Both the position numbers and the translations under genes were made by a program. Under the pieces are notes generated by a model. That model ran no database searches and was not told the DNA's origin. It was given only the letters and a program-made list of their open reading frames with translations. This document shows, piece after piece, positions 22,480 to 25,522 of a DNA stretch of 25,522 nucleotides. Every line of letters starts with the position of its first letter. Positions within the stretch are counted from its first letter, which is position 1. This DNA comes from Desulfuromonadales bacterium (GTDB taxonomy: Bacteria; Desulfobacterota; Desulfuromonadia; Geobacterales; Pseudopelobacteraceae), in contig JAATGX010000224.1 of NCBI GenBank assembly GCA_015688915.1, forward strand, positions 1 to 25,522. The letters run 5' to 3'.

Positions 22480-23277
22480 CTACGACAGGCGGTCGAGGGC
22501 GTCCTTGACATTGGTGATGAGGTTGAGGAGGCGTGGACCGATGTCGTCTTCAAGCATGTGACGACGCAGTTGAAAGGCGGCTCCGGCACAACTGAAAACA
22601 AGGATGCGGGAACCATCCGCGGGTATCAGCGGCGCTGCGACGGCATGCACATCCCGTTTCCAGTCCCCGAGGGAGAGGCAGAAGCCTCGCTCGGCATAAT
22701 CCTTCCGGGCCTGCTCGATGCCCGATTCGATCCGGGGCCAGTCGGTTTTGTTGCGAAGCTGCACCTGTTCGAGGATCGAATTCCGTTCCGCTTCCGGCAG
22801 GGCGCAGAGTAAAGCCCTCCCCATGGACGTCGTGGCAATGGGAATCTGTGAGCCCACATCCAGAGTCAGGGTGACGGTGGCGCTGCTGCGATAGGCCTCT
22901 ACGTAGAGCATGCTGAGCCGGTCCTGAACGCCAAACGCGACCGAGGCCTGGGCGTATTCAGCCAACTCCTGCATCAGAGGGCGGGCGATGCGGCGCACAT
23001 CCATGTTGACCAGGTAGGAATATCCCAAGGCAAGCACGGCAGAGTCGAGATGGTATTTGCCGAACTTCTCCGAATAGCTGAGATAGCCGAGCCGGGTCAG
23101 CGTATAGGTCAGGCGCGAGACGGTCGGCTTTGGCAGGCCGGTACGTGCGGCGATCTCCTGGTTGCCGAGAAAGCGATCCCCCGGTTTGAAACAGCGCAGT
23201 ATCTCAAGCCCGCGCTCAAGGGCCCGAACCGACTGGCGGTCCGTGTCCGTGCGCTGTTCAGGGTTTTCATGTGCCAT
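22480..23277 (-). CDS. IclR family transcriptional regulator
   Basis: From the ATG at 23277 the protein has 265 residues, normal for the family. An N-terminal winged HTH (about 15-75: QSVRALERGLEILRCF, NQEIAARTGLPKPTVSRLTY) is followed by a GAF-like effector domain with TSMGRALLCALPEAERNSIL and a C-terminal DGSRILVFSCAGAA. IclR proteins are small-molecule-responsive repressors or activators, often of aromatic or carboxylic acid catabolism; no catabolic operon is next to it here. The open frame extends 91 codons further upstream through AT-rich DNA, but that part looks non-coding and the promoter lies inside it. Divergent from the RHH gene. Confidence 0.92.
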   Translation of the reverse strand: MAHENPEQRTDTDRQSVRALERGLEILRCFKPGDRFLGNQEIAARTGLPKPTVSRLTYTLTRLGYLSYSEKFGKYHLDSAVLALGYSYLVNMDVRRIARPLMQELAEYAQASVAFGVQDRLSMLYVEAYRSSATVTLTLDVGSQIPIATTSMGRALLCALPEAERNSILEQVQLRNKTDWPRIESGIEQARKDYAERGFCLSLGDWKRDVHAVAAPLIPADGSRILVFSCAGAAFQLRRHMLEDDIGPRLLNLITNVKDALDRLS

Positions 23278-23317
23278 CAATGCTACCCCACCCATTTCAT
23301 TCTGCGAAACTCGAACA

Positions 23318-23346
23318 GATTTACACACATCAGCGCGAGAAGTCAA
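23318..23346 (-). promoter_or_regulatory. Sigma70-type promoter of the IclR gene
   Basis: On the minus strand TTGACT (complement of 23341-23346) is followed after 17 bases by TAAATC (complement of 23318-23323). The predicted start near 23311 lies just before the repeated 15-mer at 23295-23309, which would suit repression by a roadblock. Confidence 0.55.
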
Positions 23347-23493
23347 ACGGTATTTAATTACAAAATAATATTTTGCAGTGCGAAATAATATCGCGTAGCA
23401 AGCTAGGTGAAAAGCTGCTATGAGGTTGAACTCTCTCGAATAATTACTGAGTTGCGTCATAAGAGCCAGAGAACGGAGCCTTGAAAAATTCTG

Positions 23494-23522
23494 TTTACAA
23501 TAATCATGATTTTTAGTACAAA
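23494..23522 (+). promoter_or_regulatory. Candidate promoter of the RHH gene
   Basis: TTTACA (23494-23499), 17 bases, TACAAA (23517-23522). The -10 box is the left half of a perfect 15-bp palindrome (23517-23531), a plausible operator for autoregulation by the encoded ribbon-helix-helix protein. Confidence 0.4.
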
Positions 23523-23583
23523 TATTTTGTAAAGAGAAATTAAATTTCACTGTACGGAATTACATGATTAGAGGAGCGCGGCA

Positions 23584-23757
23584 ATGGGATCAATGAAGGA
23601 GCATCCGCGTTACAATGTGGTAAGCCTGCGGGTCAGCGATGAAGAGCGGGTGGCGCTGGAGGACTTTGTCGTACGGACGAGGAGAAGTGTATCGCAGTTG
23701 ATGCGCGAGGCCATGGAGCTGTTGTTGAGCGATGTGAAGCGATACGAACGGCCCTGA
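23584..23757 (+). CDS. Ribbon-helix-helix (CopG-like) DNA-binding protein (57 aa)
   Basis: The product begins MGSMKEHPRYNVVSLRVSDE. The beta-strand YNVVSLRVS is followed by helix EERVALEDFVVRTRR, the turn RRSVSQLMRE, and a second helix ending LLLSDV. That strand-helix-helix order and length are those of CopG/Arc-type repressors or antitoxins, which bind DNA as dimers through the strand. GAGGAG (23571-23576) lies seven bases before the ATG. No toxin-like gene follows; instead an IclR-type HTH gene lies 65 bp downstream. Confidence 0.8.
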   Translation: MGSMKEHPRYNVVSLRVSDEERVALEDFVVRTRRSVSQLMREAMELLLSDVKRYERP

Positions 23758-23822
23758 TTGACCAAGGGGGCCAGGAGCGGCGTTATGCGTCGCGACGGAA
23801 ATCAACCACGGGAGCGGAGATA

Positions 23823-24203
23823 ATGGGCAAGGAAAAACGCCTGCTGATGGTGCAGGCATTTGAAAAGGTACTGGAGCTTTTGGAGATACTGGCAGTCGGT
23901 AACGAGCGGCTTGCTATCGGGACGTTGGCTGAAAAGCTGTGCGTAAGCCGCAAGGATGCGCTTTTGCTGCTTGTTGCACTGGAAAGCCGGGGAATGCTGC
24001 GCTGGGATGAACGGGCCAGGGTTTACCGTCCCGGACAAAAATCAATGGAGTTGGCGCGACAATTCGCTGGCCTGTCCGGTCTTGCCATTGCCGAACCAAA
24101 GGCCGTGGCGGCCTCCCGGCCGGTTGCGGTGCGATCGGTGACGCCGCGACAGTTGAGGTCCGACCGGCGGCTTGAAGGTGGTTTCGCCGCAAGCGCCCCC
24201 TGA
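23823..24203 (+). CDS. Short IclR-type winged HTH protein (126 aa)
   Basis: Residues about 9-80 match the DNA-binding half of IclR regulators: VQAFEKVLELLEILAVGNER, AIGTLAEKLCVSRKDALLLL, LESRGMLRWDERARVYRPG. The usual GAF-like effector domain is absent; instead there is a short Ala/Arg/Val-rich tail ending EGGFAASAP. It could be a natural stand-alone HTH protein or a decayed IclR gene. The ATG has GGAG shortly upstream. It follows the RHH gene by 65 bp on the same strand. No paired toxin, enzyme or transporter is nearby, so its target is unknown. Confidence 0.75.
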   Translation: MGKEKRLLMVQAFEKVLELLEILAVGNERLAIGTLAEKLCVSRKDALLLLVALESRGMLRWDERARVYRPGQKSMELARQFAGLSGLAIAEPKAVAASRPVAVRSVTPRQLRSDRRLEGGFAASAP

Positions 24204-24237
24204 TTGCAGAAGGACTGAGATGGCGGTTTCGCATCGG

Positions 24238-24265
24238 TTGACTTTGCCGGCGGAAGGGGTATGCT
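24238..24265 (+). promoter_or_regulatory. Sigma70-type promoter for the DUF502 gene
   Basis: TTGACT (24238-24243), 16 bases, TATGCT (24260-24265). The start would be near 24272, leaving about 24 bases before the ATG at 24296, which has GGAG (24286-24289). Confidence 0.5.
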
Positions 24266-24295
24266 CGCCGGAAATCAACCAGTGCGGAGCATGCC

Positions 24296-24886
24296 ATGAA
24301 ACCCATCTTTGACCATGTGAAGGGCAAATTCTTTGCCGGGCTGTTCGTGGTGATCCCGGTCGGGATCACCATATTCATCCTCAAATTCCTCTTCAATTTC
24401 GCCGACGGCATCCTCGGCAGCTACCTGGACAGCCTGTATGGCCTTATCAGCCATCGGGAGGCGCATATTCCGGGATTGGGGATGATAACCGGGGCGATCG
24501 TCATCTACCTGGCCGGCCTCCTCGCCACCAATTACCTGGGCACAAGGCTGTTCCACTGGGGAGACGAATTGCTGTCGCGCATCCCCCTGGTCAAGTCGAT
24601 CTACACCTCCAGCAAGCAACTGACCAAGGTATTCCGGGAGGGAAAGACCTCCTACCGGCGGGCGGTGTTCGTGGAGTGGCCCCGGCCGGGGGTGCGGGCG
24701 ATCGGTTTCGTCACGGCCGAGGTGGAGCGGGGTGGAGAACGGCTGGTGGTTGTCTATGTGCCGACCATGCCGAATCCAACCTCCGGATTTGCCCTGTTTT
24801 TCCGCGAGGACGAGGTGTACGAGAGCGGCATGAGCGTGGAGGAGGCGGTCAAGTTCGTGGTTTCGGGTGGCATGGTTGCCATGTAG
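24296..24886 (+). CDS. DUF502 family membrane protein
   Basis: The 196-residue protein has two membrane helices (about 10-33 and 60-82) and a soluble C-terminal domain. Family hallmarks are FFAGLFVVIPVGITIFIL, IPLVKSIYTSSKQLTKVF, RRAVFVEWPRPGVRAIGFVT and YVPTMPNPTSGF. DUF502 proteins are widespread in bacteria and plants; their molecular role in bacteria is not established. It has its own promoter and is convergent with the ABC-F gene 39 bp away. Confidence 0.9.
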   Translation: MKPIFDHVKGKFFAGLFVVIPVGITIFILKFLFNFADGILGSYLDSLYGLISHREAHIPGLGMITGAIVIYLAGLLATNYLGTRLFHWGDELLSRIPLVKSIYTSSKQLTKVFREGKTSYRRAVFVEWPRPGVRAIGFVTAEVERGGERLVVVYVPTMPNPTSGFALFFREDEVYESGMSVEEAVKFVVSGGMVAM

Positions 24887-24925
24887 CGCATCCTGCTTCC
24901 CGAGGGTGTCACCTGTTCATTCACG

Positions 24926-25522
24926 TCAATTGACCGCCGTCTTTCCCAGATAATACTCGTAATTTCCCTCGTAGACCCGCATCTCGCCGTGGTCGATCTC
25001 GAACACCCGGTCCACCAGCCGGCGTAGGAAGTGGCGGTCGTGACTGACCAGCACCACCGTGCCGGCAAAATTTTGCAGCGCATCCAGCAGGATTTCCCGC
25101 GAGCGGATATCCAGGTGGTTGGTCGGTTCGTCCAGCACCAGGAAGTTGACCGGCCGGGCCAGGAGCGTGGCCAGCACCACCCTGCTTTTCTCCCCGCCCG
25201 AGAGGTTTTCGATCCGTTTGTCCACCGTATCCCCCTGGAAGAGGAAGGCGCCCAGCAGGTTGCGGATCACGCCGATGTTGGCCAGGGGCATGGCGTCCTG
25301 AACCGTCTCGAATACGGTTTTTCGCGGGTCCAGGATTTCCATGGCATGCTGGCTGAAGTAACCCAACTCCACGTTTGCCCCCAGGCAGACGCTGCCTGCC
25401 GTCGCCTCCGCCTGTCCGGCCAGCACCTTGAGGAAGGTGGACTTGCCGGCCCCGTTGACCCCCACCACGGTGACCTTGTTCTGGCGACGGATGATGCCGG
25501 AGATGCCGCTGAATACCGGATG
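24926..25522 (-). CDS. ABC-F family ATPase, C-terminal part (start outside window)
   Basis: The frame stays open to the window edge, so only the last 198 codons are present, covering the second nucleotide-binding domain. It shows Walker A GVNGAGKST, Q-loop GYFSQHA, signature LSGGEKSRVVLATLL, Walker B VNFLVLDEPTNHLD and the switch histidine in LVSHDR. There are no membrane segments. The tail FEIDHGEMRVYEGNYEYYLG is typical of ABC-F proteins, soluble ribosome-associated ATPases such as YbiT, Uup, EttA and YheS. The protein ends shortly after this domain, so it lacks a long C-terminal extension like that of Uup. Subfamily cannot be fixed without the N-terminal half and linker. Confidence 0.92.
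   Translation of the reverse strand, partial: HPVFSGISGIIRRQNKVTVVGVNGAGKSTFLKVLAGQAEATAGSVCLGANVELGYFSQHAMEILDPRKTVFETVQDAMPLANIGVIRNLLGAFLFQGDTVDKRIENLSGGEKSRVVLATLLARPVNFLVLDEPTNHLDIRSREILLDALQNFAGTVVLVSHDRHFLRRLVDRVFEIDHGEMRVYEGNYEYYLGKTAVN

Larger units (their letters stand above)
23278..23583. promoter_or_regulatory. AT-rich divergent control region, IclR gene versus RHH gene
   Basis: The region has 306 bases with no gene. Two related 15-mers ending in TGCGAAA, TTTCATTCTGCGAAA (23295-23309) and TTTTGCAGTGCGAAA (23371-23385), flank the IclR promoter and are candidate IclR sites. The second is the core of a wider imperfect inverted repeat, 23365-23391. Two perfect 15-bp palindromes also occur: CAAAATAATATTTTG (23361-23375) and TACAAATATTTTGTA (23517-23531). 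The latter overlaps the proposed -10 of the RHH gene. Confidence 0.55.

Noticed and set aside
23278..23550. Upstream extension of the IclR gene by 91 codons
   Set aside because: The stretch is AT-rich, contains the promoter and palindromes, and the family length fits the ATG at 23277.

Overview
The window reads as chromosomal DNA from a metal-reducing deltaproteobacterium of the Geobacter group (Geobacterales/Desulfuromonadia). The main reason is the gene at 3047-4894 (minus), which encodes a nonaheme c-type cytochrome fused to a membrane b-type cytochrome, the architecture of the inner-membrane quinol oxidase CbcL. A NrfD-type quinone-interacting membrane subunit, a rubredoxin, PilZ signalling and many small regulators fit the same host. 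Genes are densely packed and moderately GC-rich, with a few AT-rich regulatory islands. No tRNA, rRNA, CRISPR array, transposase, integrase or phage gene was seen.

Layout. 1-5.2 kb: the 3' part of a NrfD-like gene, a polytopic DUF2339-like membrane protein and, convergent across a perfect 14-bp terminator stem, the CbcL-like cytochrome. 5.2-6.8 kb: a class V aminotransferase, a 60-aa zinc ribbon and, convergent, a 52-aa rubredoxin. 6.9-11.4 kb: an MBL-fold hydrolase and coaBC; a secreted zinc-dependent phospholipase C-like protein; a family 4 uracil-DNA glycosylase; an exported NlpC/P60 protein. 11.6-15.4 kb: a tight run of RlmI/RlmK-like methyltransferase, YaiI, a 56-aa membrane protein and a B12-binding radical SAM protein. 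15.4-18.4 kb: a methyltransferase and YnfM-type exporter overlapping by ATGA, divergent from a LysR regulator. The shared intergenic region holds a clear LysR promoter and an inverted repeat of the T-N11-A kind. 18.4-22.4 kb: a YccU-like CoA-binding protein, a PilZ protein, an ATGA-overlapping GNAT/M20 peptidase pair, a 125-bp element with imperfect terminal inverted repeats, and greB. 22.5-25.5 kb: an IclR regulator divergent from a tiny ribbon-helix-helix protein and an IclR-HTH-only protein, a DUF502 membrane protein, and the C-terminal part of an ABC-F ATPase that runs off the window.

Most genes are housekeeping or widely conserved. The parts that most deserve a second look are the regulatory architecture (LysR operator; the palindromes and repeated 15-mers between the IclR and RHH genes; the tandem repeats plus hairpin upstream of the PilZ gene), the inverted-repeat element beside greB, the RlmI-like methyltransferase lacking the m5C cysteine, and the radical SAM protein with a PqqD-like tail. 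I did not find a wholly new, convincing multi-gene system. All functional calls come from reading the translated sequence and motifs, not from database searches.
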